A stretch of DNA of 17,853 nt from DATKMS01 sp041497995. GTDB taxonomy: Bacteria; Desulfobacterota; Binatia; HRBIN30. Location of the stretch: contig JBGQHM010000102.1 of the NCBI GenBank assembly GCA_041497995.1, positions 1 to 17,853 on the forward strand. The letters run 5' to 3'. Below, piece by piece: positions 1 through 8,862 of this stretch. The position numbers and the translations under genes were made by a program. How positions within the stretch are numbered: position 1 is the first letter of the stretch; each line of letters opens with the position of its first letter. Below the pieces are notes generated by a model. The model worked only from the letters and a program-made list of their open reading frames with translations, was not told where the DNA came from and searched no databases.

Positions 1-911
1 CGTTTGTGGAACCAGATCCACTGCTCGGGGTAGCGGCGGATCATCGCTTCGATGATGTCGCTGCACCGCTGCGTGTTGGCGCGGATGTCGGCGTCGCGGT
101 CGCCCGTCGATACCAGTTCTACTTCAGGAAGGATCTCGACACGGTGGCGCGCGCTCTCCCCTTCTCGAATCAGGAAGACCGGGTAGATGGGCGCCTTGGT
201 GAGCATCGCTAAGCGCGCAGCACCCGGTGTCGTGCAGGCCGGCTTGCCGAAGAAATCCACGAAGACGCCGAAGCTCTGGGTTTGGTTCTGATCCGACGGG
301 ATCACGAGGATGCCGTGCTGCTTGAGCGCACGCAGGGCTCCCTTCGCAGCCGCCTTTTTCTTGATCGAGCGCGTGCCCGCAGCGCTGCGTATGTCGGTGA
401 TCGCCCGATCAAAGATCGGGTTGTGCATCGGGCGATGCACCAAAGTGACCGGATGCCCCAGCAGCCCGTGCAGGTAGGCGAGCAGCTCCCAGTTGCCGAA
501 GTGCGCTGTCGCGATGATCGCGCCCTTCTGTTCAGCCGTGGCAATAGCGCGATCCCACGCCGCACGGTCGGCGAAGGTGGCCACCTCCGGCAACGACGTC
601 GCGGTCAACTGTGGGAGGTGGCAGAACTCGGCGGCGACGCGTCCGAGATTGCGGCAACTCGCGCGCAGGATGCGGCGGCGCTCGGCGAGACTGCGTTCCG
701 GGAAGGCGATGGTGAGGTTGAACAGGGCGATGCGGCGATCACGGAAGTCGAAGAGGTAAAACAGCTCGCCAAGCCATGCACCCAGACGGAGTGCCGTCGC
801 GCGCGGCACGCCCGCGAAGAGAGCAAATGCGGCACGAAAGACGGCGTACTCGACGTGGTACGAGAAGCGGACGGGCGCTGCGGCCGCGCGCTCTGGTTCG
901 GCCGCCGTCAT
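1..911 (-). CDS. LpxL/HtrB-type lysophospholipid (lipid A) acyltransferase, C-terminus cut by window edge
   Basis: The open frame runs from an ATG at 911 leftward to base 1 with no stop, giving 303 residues of a protein whose end lies outside the window. Family members transfer a fatty acyl chain from acyl carrier protein to the lipid A precursor at the inner membrane. The acyltransferase H-x4-E signature is present as HFGNWE, with His137 and Glu142. Other family-like stretches are VIPSDQN near residue 205 and YPEQWIWFHK at the visible end. It is the second such gene here; the other lies at 1563-2573 beyond the ferritin-like gene. No Shine-Dalgarno sequence precedes the ATG, and a terminator-like hairpin lies about 20 bases upstream, so its expression may be partly separate from the genes before it. 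The exact substrate (lipid A or another lipid) cannot be read from the sequence. Confidence 0.88.
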   Translation of the reverse strand, partial: MTAAEPERAAAAPVRFSYHVEYAVFRAAFALFAGVPRATALRLGAWLGELFYLFDFRDRRIALFNLTIAFPERSLAERRRILRASCRNLGRVAAEFCHLPQLTATSLPEVATFADRAAWDRAIATAEQKGAIIATAHFGNWELLAYLHGLLGHPVTLVHRPMHNPIFDRAITDIRSAAGTRSIKKKAAAKGALRALKQHGILVIPSDQNQTQSFGVFVDFFGKPACTTPGAARLAMLTKAPIYPVFLIREGESARHRVEILPEVELVSTGDRDADIRANTQRCSDIIEAMIRRYPEQWIWFHK

Positions 912-930
912 CGGTCAGACTTGTACGACG

Positions 931-956
931 GAAAACCCGTGATTGAGATCACGGGT
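931..956 (-). terminator. Intrinsic terminator-like hairpin after the ferritin-like gene
   Basis: Read on the minus strand, ACCCGTGAT and ATCACGGGT form a perfect 9-bp stem around the loop CTCA, followed by TTTTCC. It lies 29 bases past the ferritin-like stop codon and about 20 bases before the ATG of the next acyltransferase. The T tract is short, so termination may be partial. The tail ACGGGTTTTC recurs at the hairpin upstream of kdsB. Confidence 0.6.
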
Positions 957-985
957 GTTGGGACACCGGTCGCGCCGCGTGGCGG

Positions 986-1552
986 CTACACCGCTGCCTG
1001 GTGCTGCTGGGGTTCCCCAAAAGCGGCGCGCTCTTTGGCAAGCAACTCGGCGTAGACCTGGCGATCGATCTCGCGATAGCGCTCCAGCGCTTCATTCATG
1101 CGCTCCACTCCGCCGTCGGCGGCCGCCAGCTCCTCCAACTTCGCCTTGATCCAGGAGATGTGCCACTTCTCGTCCTTGGTGACCTCGCTCAGTACTTCGA
1201 GGATCTCGGGCGCCACATTCGGACGGGCCGCGTGCTCGACGTAGCGCTGGTACGCGCGTTCCTCGACCACCACCGTCAAGGCAAGGATGTCGATCAAATT
1301 GCGCGGCACGACCCGCAGGCCGATGCGATTCTGGTAGCCATCGGCGATTCGGGCCGGCGCACCCCCGGCATCGTTGATGCGCTTGGTCCAGAGTGCAGCG
1401 TGGCGTGTCTCATCCGCCAAGTGGAGCGACAGCTTGAGCTGGGAATCCGGATCCTCCAAGTGCGACATGAGGCGAAACAGCAGATTCGCGCCCCGCAGCT
1501 CCGCGTCGCGGTAGTAATTCATGAGTAGGATTGTTCGTGGATCGGCAGCCAT
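986..1552 (-). CDS. Ferritin-like diiron-carboxylate protein
   Basis: This is a 188-residue, mostly helical protein with the complete ligand pattern of a ferritin-like diiron site: Glu18 in helix 1, Glu48-x2-His51, Glu97 or Glu98 in helix 3, and Glu128-x2-His131. Such proteins include rubrerythrin-like oxidases, iron-handling proteins and hydroxylases such as MiaE; the sequence does not say which applies. There is no signal peptide or membrane segment, so it should be cytoplasmic. The ATG at 1552 is chosen because AAGGAGG lies 5 bases upstream. The frame is open further upstream to 1624, but that part overlaps the preceding acyltransferase. The gene starts 10 bases after that acyltransferase's stop codon and precedes a second acyltransferase, so it may act on lipids or protect lipid synthesis from oxygen. 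That role is inference from position only. Confidence 0.82.
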   Translation of the reverse strand: MAADPRTILLMNYYRDAELRGANLLFRLMSHLEDPDSQLKLSLHLADETRHAALWTKRINDAGGAPARIADGYQNRIGLRVVPRNLIDILALTVVVEERAYQRYVEHAARPNVAPEILEVLSEVTKDEKWHISWIKAKLEELAAADGGVERMNEALERYREIDRQVYAELLAKERAAFGEPQQHQAAV

Positions 1553-1564
1553 GTCCTCCTCCTT
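1553..1564 (-). promoter_or_regulatory. Strong Shine-Dalgarno site coupling the ferritin-like gene to the acyltransferase
   Basis: The junction reads TAAGGAGGAGGACATG on the minus strand. The stop codon TAA of the acyltransferase supplies the first two A's of AAGGAGG, and the ATG follows 5 bases later. This fixes the start of the ferritin-like protein and suggests translational coupling. It is the strongest ribosome-binding site seen in the window. Confidence 0.8.
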
Positions 1565-2573
1565 ATCCGCGCCCCGGCGCCACTGCGTCGGTGGAGGTAT
1601 ATTGAATATCCCTATCCAGATCAAGGTGAGGCAGCGGCTGGCGCCGCCACCGGCGGTGCCACCACACCCATTCCGCAGGGTTTCTACGGATTTGAGACGC
1701 GAGCGCCAGGTTGAATTGGCGCGTCAACGCGGCGATGTCGGCGCGCTGCTCGCCGCTCCGCTCAATCACGAACGGCGGACAAACGGTGATACGGTGTCCA
1801 CCTTGGCCGCGGCGCTGGATGAAAACCGCGGTCGCCGGAAGGTCACGCCGGATGGCGAGCGATGCAGCAGCCGCCGGCGTGCGGGCTAGTCGGCCGAAAA
1901 ACGGTACGGAGACCGACGGCGCGTGCGTGTCTTGATCGATCACCATCGCTAGCAGCGCGTTCGATGTGAGCGCCTTGAGGATCTGCCGCGCCGCATGCGG
2001 ACTCTCGCGCAGGATCGTCTCGACCCCCTGGCGCTTGCGGAAATCGACCAGTAGCTGATTCAGGCGCTGGGCATACACGCGTCGCGTGATCGCCGCGACT
2101 GGACATCCGCTCCACGCAAAGTAGGCACCCAGCAACTCCCAATTGCCGATGTGCCCGGTGATGATCATGGCGCCCTTACCTGCAGCGAGGATGGCCCGCG
2201 CGTGTTCCCACCCGTCGACTTCGAAATACTCATCGCGGCGGGCGCGGATTTCCTCGATCTTGGCGAGCTCGCAGAAGCAGCGTGCGATGTTGATGAACGA
2301 CGCCCGTGCCAGGTGCTCGCGCGCGGTGGGGCTCAGCTCGTCGCCGAACGCCACCTGAAGGTGTTCGAGAGCGAGACGGCGCGGCTCACGCAGCGTGCGG
2401 TAGAGGAGCGCGCCGGTCCATTCGCCGACGGCGAGCGCCCGGTCGAGCGACAAGCGCCCAAGCGCCCAGAGACCCCAGTGCGCAGCGAACGTCCTGGCCG
2501 AGGTCTTGAGACGGCGTGACAGACGACGCAGGCGCAATGCCCCTCGCGACAGGTAGCGGAGTGGATTCCTCAT
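1563..2573 (-). CDS. LpxL/HtrB-type lysophospholipid (lipid A) acyltransferase
   Basis: This 336-residue protein carries the acyltransferase signature HIGNWE (His141, Glu146), a basic Arg-rich N-terminus followed by a hydrophobic stretch (about residues 31-60), AMVIDQD near residue 220 and the closing motif NPAEWVWWHRRW. These are typical of inner-membrane enzymes that add secondary acyl chains to KDO-lipid A. The length is near the usual 300-330, with a short unrelated C-terminal tail of about 25 residues. It follows kdsD after an 80-base gap and is translationally coupled to the ferritin-like gene, so it belongs to the same KDO/lipid A transcription unit. Which acyl position it serves, LpxL-like or LpxM-like, cannot be decided from motifs. 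Confidence 0.9.
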   Translation of the reverse strand: MRNPLRYLSRGALRLRRLSRRLKTSARTFAAHWGLWALGRLSLDRALAVGEWTGALLYRTLREPRRLALEHLQVAFGDELSPTAREHLARASFINIARCFCELAKIEEIRARRDEYFEVDGWEHARAILAAGKGAMIITGHIGNWELLGAYFAWSGCPVAAITRRVYAQRLNQLLVDFRKRQGVETILRESPHAARQILKALTSNALLAMVIDQDTHAPSVSVPFFGRLARTPAAAASLAIRRDLPATAVFIQRRGQGGHRITVCPPFVIERSGEQRADIAALTRQFNLALASQIRRNPAEWVWWHRRWRRQPLPHLDLDRDIQYTSTDAVAPGRG

Positions 2574-2653
2574 TGCTCAACGCGCGTATCGCTTCTGGCT
2601 TGTGGCGTATGGCTGAAGAGAACGGCCGATGGGCATCCGCCGTCTGCTCCGCC

Positions 2654-3670
2654 CTATACCACTCCGGCGCGCAGCAGATCGTGCAGATGGATGATGCCGG
2701 CCGGTTTCCGGCTGCCTCCCGCCAATACGAACAGCGACGTGATGCTCAGTCGTTCCATCACCGCGACTGCCTGTTCGGCAAGTGCTGAAGCGTCGACCGT
2801 CTTCGGATTGCGCGTCATGATATCCGCCGCCGTCGTGGCACGGATGTCGTCGACGCGCTCCAGCGCACGGCGCAGGTCACCGTCGGTAATGACGCCCAGC
2901 AGGACGCCGGCGCCATCGGTGACACCGGTAACACCGAGCCGCTTGCCGGTGATCTCCAGCAGCGTCTCCTGAAATGGCGTACTCAAGCGCACCAACGGCA
3001 GCGCCTCACCCGTGTGCATGAGATCCTGGACCTTCTGCAGGCGGCGCCCCAATGCTCCGCCGGGATGGAGGACCGCAAAGTCCTGGGGCCCGAATCCCCT
3101 GCGGCCGAGCAGGGCGACTGCCAACGCGTCGCCGAGCGCTAGCGCCGCCGTCGTGCTCGCGGTCGGCGCGAGGCCCATCGGGCACGCTTCCTCGGCGACG
3201 CTGACGTCAAGGAGCACGTCGGCACTGTGCGCAAGCGTCGAGGTCGGGTCACCCGTCAGTGCAATGAGCGGCAGCTCCTGGCGCTTGATGAGCGGTATCA
3301 AGCGGACCATCTCATCCGTCTCTCCGCTGCTCGACAGTGCAATCACGACGTCACCCTTCATGAACACGCCTGCATCACCGTGTGCGGCCTCGGCTGCGTG
3401 TAGGAACAAGGCCGGGGTGCCGGTGCTGGTGAGTGTCGCAGCGATCTTGCGGCAGATGAGTCCTGACTTGCCCATTCCCGTAACCACCACCTTGCCTCGG
3501 CAGGATTCCAGGAGGTCGAGCGCGCGATCGAAACGACCGTCAAGGCGGCTAGCCAATGCCGCGACGGCCCTGGCTTCGATGGCCAGGACGCGTCGCGCTT
3601 CGCGCACGCCTTCGCTCTCACGGACGCGGCGGACCGCGGGTGGCCGCCTAGCTTTCTTTGGCAATGGCAT
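2654..3670 (-). CDS. kdsD: D-arabinose-5-phosphate isomerase (KdsD/KpsF/GutQ family)
   Basis: KdsD interconverts ribulose-5-phosphate and arabinose-5-phosphate, the first step of KDO synthesis in the cytoplasm. The 338-residue protein has a SIS sugar-isomerase domain at about residues 45-180, with GMGKSG at 65-70, HAAEAAHGD at 91-99 and the SSSGE phosphate-binding loop at about 113-117. Two CBS domains follow at about 214-338 (DLMHTGEALP, ITDGDLRR, ADIMTRNP), the normal KdsD layout. The ATG at 3670 lies inside the end of kdsA, a 23-base overlap, and no clear Shine-Dalgarno is visible, so it is probably translated by coupling. The first 15 or so basic residues are not conserved in the family, so a later start is possible. 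Confidence 0.93.
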   Translation of the reverse strand: MPLPKKARRPPAVRRVRESEGVREARRVLAIEARAVAALASRLDGRFDRALDLLESCRGKVVVTGMGKSGLICRKIAATLTSTGTPALFLHAAEAAHGDAGVFMKGDVVIALSSSGETDEMVRLIPLIKRQELPLIALTGDPTSTLAHSADVLLDVSVAEEACPMGLAPTASTTAALALGDALAVALLGRRGFGPQDFAVLHPGGALGRRLQKVQDLMHTGEALPLVRLSTPFQETLLEITGKRLGVTGVTDGAGVLLGVITDGDLRRALERVDDIRATTAADIMTRNPKTVDASALAEQAVAVMERLSITSLFVLAGGSRKPAGIIHLHDLLRAGVV

Positions 3671-4478
3671 CGATGCGCTTCAACTCTCGCAGGAGGGCTT
3701 CCAACTCATCGAGCCGATATGAGTTCGGCCCGTCGCTGAGCGCGTGCTCGGGGTCCTCATGCACCTCGAGAAACACGGCGTGCACGCCGGTCGCAACCGC
3801 CGCACGTGCCAGCACGCGGATGAACTCGCGCTGACCACCCGACACGGTCCCCTGCCCGCCCGGCAACTGCACGCTGTGACCGGCGTCGTACACCACCGGG
3901 TAGCCGAACTGCCCCATGATCGCCAGCGACCGCATATCCACGACCAGATTGTTGTAGCCGAAGGCAAAGCCACGCTCGGTGACCATGAGCTGCCGGTTGC
4001 CGGTGCTCGCCAACTTCTCGAGGACCGGCCCCATATCTGCGGGCGCGAGGAACTGTCCCTTCTTGACGTTCACGGGTTTACCCGCTCGGGCAACTTCCAA
4101 GAGGAAGTCGGTTTGTCGGCACAGGAAGGCCGGCGTTTGGAGGACATCCGCGACTTGGGCGACGCGCACCGCTTGGTCGCGCTCGTGCACGTCCGTAACC
4201 ACCGGCACACCGATCTCACGTTTCACTTCGGCGAGAATCTCCAGCCCGCGCTCCAGGCCGGGTCCGCGGTACGAGCTCAGCGACGTGCGGTTGGCCTTGT
4301 CGAAGGACGACTTGTAGATGAACGGTACGCCGACACGTTCTGTCATGGCGCGCAGCTGGGACGCGTGGCGCAGCGCGTGCTCACGGCTCTCGATCACGCA
4401 CGGCCCGCCGATGAAAACGAACGGGCGCCGGCCACCGAGGCGCAGCTGCCCAACAGCGACTTCCCGCGATCGCGGCAT
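3648..4478 (-). CDS. kdsA: 3-deoxy-8-phosphooctulonate synthase (KDO-8-phosphate synthase)
   Basis: KdsA condenses phosphoenolpyruvate with arabinose-5-phosphate to KDO-8-phosphate. The 276-residue protein has the TIM-barrel motifs GPCVIES (25-31), KSSFDKANR (56-64) and VKKGQFLAP (about 138-146). Cys27, His201, Glu238 and Asp249 sit where the metal ligands of Aquifex-type KdsA are found. The Escherichia enzyme has Asn instead of that Cys, so this should be the metal-dependent class. It lies 114 bases downstream of pyrG, separated by an inverted repeat, and overlaps the start of kdsD. The order pyrG-kdsA-kdsD is common in Gram-negative bacteria. Confidence 0.96.
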   Translation of the reverse strand: MPRSREVAVGQLRLGGRRPFVFIGGPCVIESREHALRHASQLRAMTERVGVPFIYKSSFDKANRTSLSSYRGPGLERGLEILAEVKREIGVPVVTDVHERDQAVRVAQVADVLQTPAFLCRQTDFLLEVARAGKPVNVKKGQFLAPADMGPVLEKLASTGNRQLMVTERGFAFGYNNLVVDMRSLAIMGQFGYPVVYDAGHSVQLPGGQGTVSGGQREFIRVLARAAVATGVHAVFLEVHEDPEHALSDGPNSYRLDELEALLRELKRIDAIAKES

Positions 4479-4506
4479 CTCAGTTCCGAATCAAAGAAGG
4501 GACTGG

Positions 4507-4576
4507 AACCACAGATGAACACCGATGGACACAGATTCGATCCTCCAAGAATTCTTATCGGTGTTCATCCGTGGTT
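4507..4576. repeat. Imperfect inverted repeat between pyrG and kdsA
   Basis: AACCACAGATGAACACCGAT (4507-4526) is matched by its reverse complement at 4557-4576 with 19 of 20 bases, around a 30-base centre. The left part also contains the offset direct repeat ATGAACAC / ATGGACAC. From memory, sequences of the type ACCACAGATGAACAC are dispersed intergenic repeats in many bacterial genomes; this was not checked. In RNA it would form a stable hairpin between two co-transcribed genes. There is no U tract, so it is probably not a terminator. Confidence 0.8.
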
Positions 4577-4592
4577 GCATTTTCTTGTCTCT

Positions 4593-6245
<1,653 letters not shown>

Positions 6246-6253
6246 CGCCACCC

Positions 6254-6259
6254 CCTCCT
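6254..6259 (-). promoter_or_regulatory. Shine-Dalgarno site deciding the pyrG start
   Basis: AGGAGG on the minus strand overlaps the kdsB stop codon TAG (6258-6260). Spacing to the ATG at 6245 is 8 bases, which is optimal. The upstream in-frame GTG at 6251 is only 2 bases away. Confidence 0.75.
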
Positions 6260-7004
6260 AGCTGGCCCGCGGGTTCGCGGCCAAAGCGCGAGCCCGCTCC
6301 AAGTCGTGCGGCGTGTCCACCTCGATCCCAACCGCCGCGGTCTCCGCCACCTTGATTCGAAACCCCCATTCGAGTGCGCGCAACTGCTCCAACTTCTCTG
6401 CCCGTTCCAACGGCGTTGGCGCCAAGCGGGCAAAGGTCAGCAGAAAGTCGCGCCGATACGCATACAACCCGATGTGCTTGTAGCCCAACACTCCGTCGCC
6501 GCTCCCGTCTCGCCAGTATGGCAACGGGCTGCGCGAAAAGTACAGCGCGTAGCCGTCGCGATCGGTGACCACTTTAACGGCGTTCGGGTTGGCCATCTCG
6601 GCGGCATCATGGATCGGGGTCTTCAGCGTCGCCATCGGCAGCGCATCGTCGGCGCGCATTAGTGCAACCGCGGCGTTGACCATCTCCGCTTCCAGAAACG
6701 GCAGATCACCCTGCACATTGACGATGAGCTCCGCGTCCAACGTGGCCGCCACCTCGGCGATGCGGTCAGTCCCCGACGCATGATCCGACCGCGTCAGCGC
6801 GACGTCACCGCCGAAACCTCGCACCGCGTCCGCGATGCGCGCATCGTCGGTCGCCACCAACACACGATCCACCAACGCAACGTCGCGCGTACGCTCGTAG
6901 ACGTGCTGGATCATCGGTTTGCCGTCGATCAACGCGAGAGGTTTGCCGGGGAGACGTGTAGACTCATAGCGTGCGGGAACGATGGCGACGACGTGTGAGC
7001 CCAT
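6258..7004 (-). CDS. kdsB: 3-deoxy-manno-octulosonate cytidylyltransferase (CMP-KDO synthetase)
   Basis: KdsB joins KDO to CMP from CTP, giving the sugar donor for attachment to lipid A. The 248-residue protein opens with the nucleotide-binding stretch VVAIVPARYESTRLPGKPL and has VNVQGDLPF (near residue 95) and GLYAYRRDFL, all typical of KdsB at normal length. The ATG at 7004 is the only possible start: upstream in frame there is no ATG, GTG or TTG before a stop. There is no Shine-Dalgarno; the start codon follows directly on TTTTCTTTTTT, the tail of a hairpin. It is the first gene of the minus-strand KDO unit and diverges from proS. Confidence 0.96.
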   Translation of the reverse strand: MGSHVVAIVPARYESTRLPGKPLALIDGKPMIQHVYERTRDVALVDRVLVATDDARIADAVRGFGGDVALTRSDHASGTDRIAEVAATLDAELIVNVQGDLPFLEAEMVNAAVALMRADDALPMATLKTPIHDAAEMANPNAVKVVTDRDGYALYFSRSPLPYWRDGSGDGVLGYKHIGLYAYRRDFLLTFARLAPTPLERAEKLEQLRALEWGFRIKVAETAAVGIEVDTPHDLERARALAANPRAS

Positions 7005-7041
7005 AAAAAAGAAAACCCGTAGCCCAGGAGTGGGTTACGGG
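7005..7041 (-). terminator. Terminator-like hairpin with U tract directly before the kdsB start codon
   Basis: On the minus strand CCCGTAACCCA and TGGGCTACGGG form an 11-bp stem with one G-U pair around the loop CTCC. It is followed by TTTTCTTTTTT and then the ATG of kdsB. This has the form of an intrinsic terminator oriented toward kdsB, yet no minus-strand gene precedes it in the 100 bases before proS. It is therefore either an attenuator in the kdsB leader or a terminator for upstream or antisense transcription. Confidence 0.65.
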
Positions 7042-7143
7042 AGATTCGTATAGCAGAGGTGGCCGGCAAATCAAACTTGCGGCAGCAAGACGAGGTACCG
7101 GCTCGGTTGATCATCCGCACGCGATCATCTAACGTCGCCACCC

Positions 7144-8862
7144 GTGCGCTACCGACAATCACTCATCCCTACATTAAAACAAGACCCGTCAGACGCCGAA
7201 GTCATCAGCCACAAGCTGATGGTGCGTGCCGGCATGATCCGGCAGCTCGCCCGCGGCATCTATGACTTCCTGCCGCTTGGGCTGCGCGTCGTGCGCAAGG
7301 TCGAGCAGATCGTGCGCGAGGAGATGGACCGCGCCGGCGCGCAGGAGATTCTCATGCCTGCGATTTGCCCGGCCGAGCTGTGGCACGAGAGCGGACGCTG
7401 GGACCAATACGGCAAAGAGCTGTTGCGCATGAAGGACCGCTACGAGCGCGACTTCTGCTTCGGCCCGACGCACGAGGAAGTGGTGACCGACATCGTGCGC
7501 CGCGAAGTGCGGTCGTACCGCGAGCTGCCCCTCAACCTGTACCAGATCCAGACGAAGTTCCGTGATGAGTTGCGGCCGCGCTTCGGCTTGATGCGTGGGC
7601 GCGAGTTCATCATGAAGGATGCCTACTCCTTCCACGTCGACGCCGAGGATCTGAATCGCGAATACCAGAACATGGCGGAAACCTACCGGCGCATCTTTCA
7701 GCGCTGTGGTCTCAATACCCGGCAGGTCGAGTCGGACACCGGCGCCATCGGCGGCCGGCGCGCGCACGAGTTTCAGGTGCTCGCGGACTCCGGCGAGGAC
7801 GCCATCGTCAGCTGCACCAAGTGCGACTATGCCGCCAACGTCGAGAAAGCGGAGATCGGCCTGCGCCCTTCCGCCGGCGCGGCGGCGGCGAATCCACTCA
7901 AGAAGGTGCGGACGCCGGAGAAGCGCACCATCGAGGAAGTTGCGGCTTTTCTCTCGGAGCCGCCGGAACGTTTCATTAAGACCCTGCTGTTCACCACCAG
8001 CGCCGGCGACACCGTCGCCGCCCTGGTGCGTGGCGACCACGACCTGAGCGAGATCAAGCTGCGGACGGCGCTTGGCGTGGCGTGGGTGACGATGGCCGAT
8101 GCAGACACCGTGCAACGTATCACCGGTGCCGCCGTCGGATTTGCCGGGCCCATCGGCCTCGGCATTCGGGTCGTTGCGGATGAAGCGCTCCGCGGCATCA
8201 CCGGCGCCGTCACGGGCGCCAATGAAACGGATCATCACCTCGCCGATGTGAGCCAAACGCGCGACTTTCCCAAGGCCGAGCTCGCCGACTTGCGACTGGC
8301 GCGAGCCGGCGATGCGTGTCCGCGTTGTGACGGCGGGACATTCGACGGCCACCGCGGTATCGAGGTCGGTAACATCTTCTACCTGGGCACCAAGTACAGC
8401 GCTCCGATGAAAGCGACGTTCCTCGATGCCGACGGACAGGAGCGGCCCATCGAGATGGGCTGCTACGGCATCGGCATCACCCGCACGGCCGCTGCCGCCG
8501 TGGAGCAGTTCCACGACGACAACGGCATCATCTGGCCGCTGCCGCTGGCGCCGGCGCACGTACACATCGTGCCGGTGAATGTGACAGACCAACGCATGCG
8601 CGACACGGCAGAGGATCTTTACAACAAGCTGCAGGCGGCCGGGGTCGAGGTGCTGCTCGACGATCGTGAAGAGCGGCCGGGGATCAAGTTCAAGGACGCC
8701 GACCTCATCGGCATTCCGTTCCGTCTCACCGTCGGCGCCAAGAGCCTCGAGCGCAACTGTGTGGAGTTCAAACGCCGCGGCGACAAGACCGCGGAAGACA
8801 TTCCGCTCGCCGATGCGGTCAGCCGCGTCGCCGGGCTCGTCCGCGACGGGCTATCAGTATGA
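7144..8862 (+). CDS. proS: Prolyl-tRNA synthetase, bacterial type with editing domain
   Basis: ProS attaches proline to tRNA-Pro and edits mischarged alanine. The 572-residue length is normal for the bacterial form. The N-terminal catalytic part carries SGRWDQYG, GPTHEE and the class II motif 2 region with FRDELRPRFGLMRGREF. The inserted YbaK-like editing domain spans about residues 225-400 and includes FIKTLL with the conserved Lys. Motif 3, MGCYGIGITR, and the anticodon-binding domain follow. Two CxxC pairs, Cys224/227 and Cys392/395, flank the insertion and could hold a metal. The start is a GTG at 7144, chosen because MRYRQSLIPTLK aligns with known ProS N-termini. No good Shine-Dalgarno is visible. 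The gene diverges from kdsB and overlaps pyrF by 4 bases. Confidence 0.96.
   Translation: MRYRQSLIPTLKQDPSDAEVISHKLMVRAGMIRQLARGIYDFLPLGLRVVRKVEQIVREEMDRAGAQEILMPAICPAELWHESGRWDQYGKELLRMKDRYERDFCFGPTHEEVVTDIVRREVRSYRELPLNLYQIQTKFRDELRPRFGLMRGREFIMKDAYSFHVDAEDLNREYQNMAETYRRIFQRCGLNTRQVESDTGAIGGRRAHEFQVLADSGEDAIVSCTKCDYAANVEKAEIGLRPSAGAAAANPLKKVRTPEKRTIEEVAAFLSEPPERFIKTLLFTTSAGDTVAALVRGDHDLSEIKLRTALGVAWVTMADADTVQRITGAAVGFAGPIGLGIRVVADEALRGITGAVTGANETDHHLADVSQTRDFPKAELADLRLARAGDACPRCDGGTFDGHRGIEVGNIFYLGTKYSAPMKATFLDADGQERPIEMGCYGIGITRTAAAAVEQFHDDNGIIWPLPLAPAHVHIVPVNVTDQRMRDTAEDLYNKLQAAGVEVLLDDREERPGIKFKDADLIGIPFRLTVGAKSLERNCVEFKRRGDKTAEDIPLADAVSRVAGLVRDGLSV

Noticed and set aside
282..1055. 257-residue plus-strand open frame
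   Set aside because: It lies opposite the acyltransferase gene, which has clear family motifs; the plus-strand translation is Arg-rich and low in hydrophobic residues, as expected of a shadow frame.
7109..7129. Direct repeat GATCATC ... GATCATC upstream of proS
   Set aside because: Two 7-base copies 14 bases apart could be an operator, but there is no symmetry, no clear promoter next to them and no regulator gene to link to.
7189..8592. 467-residue minus-strand open frame over proS
   Set aside because: It is fully antisense to a well-conserved aminoacyl-tRNA synthetase and shows no family motif.
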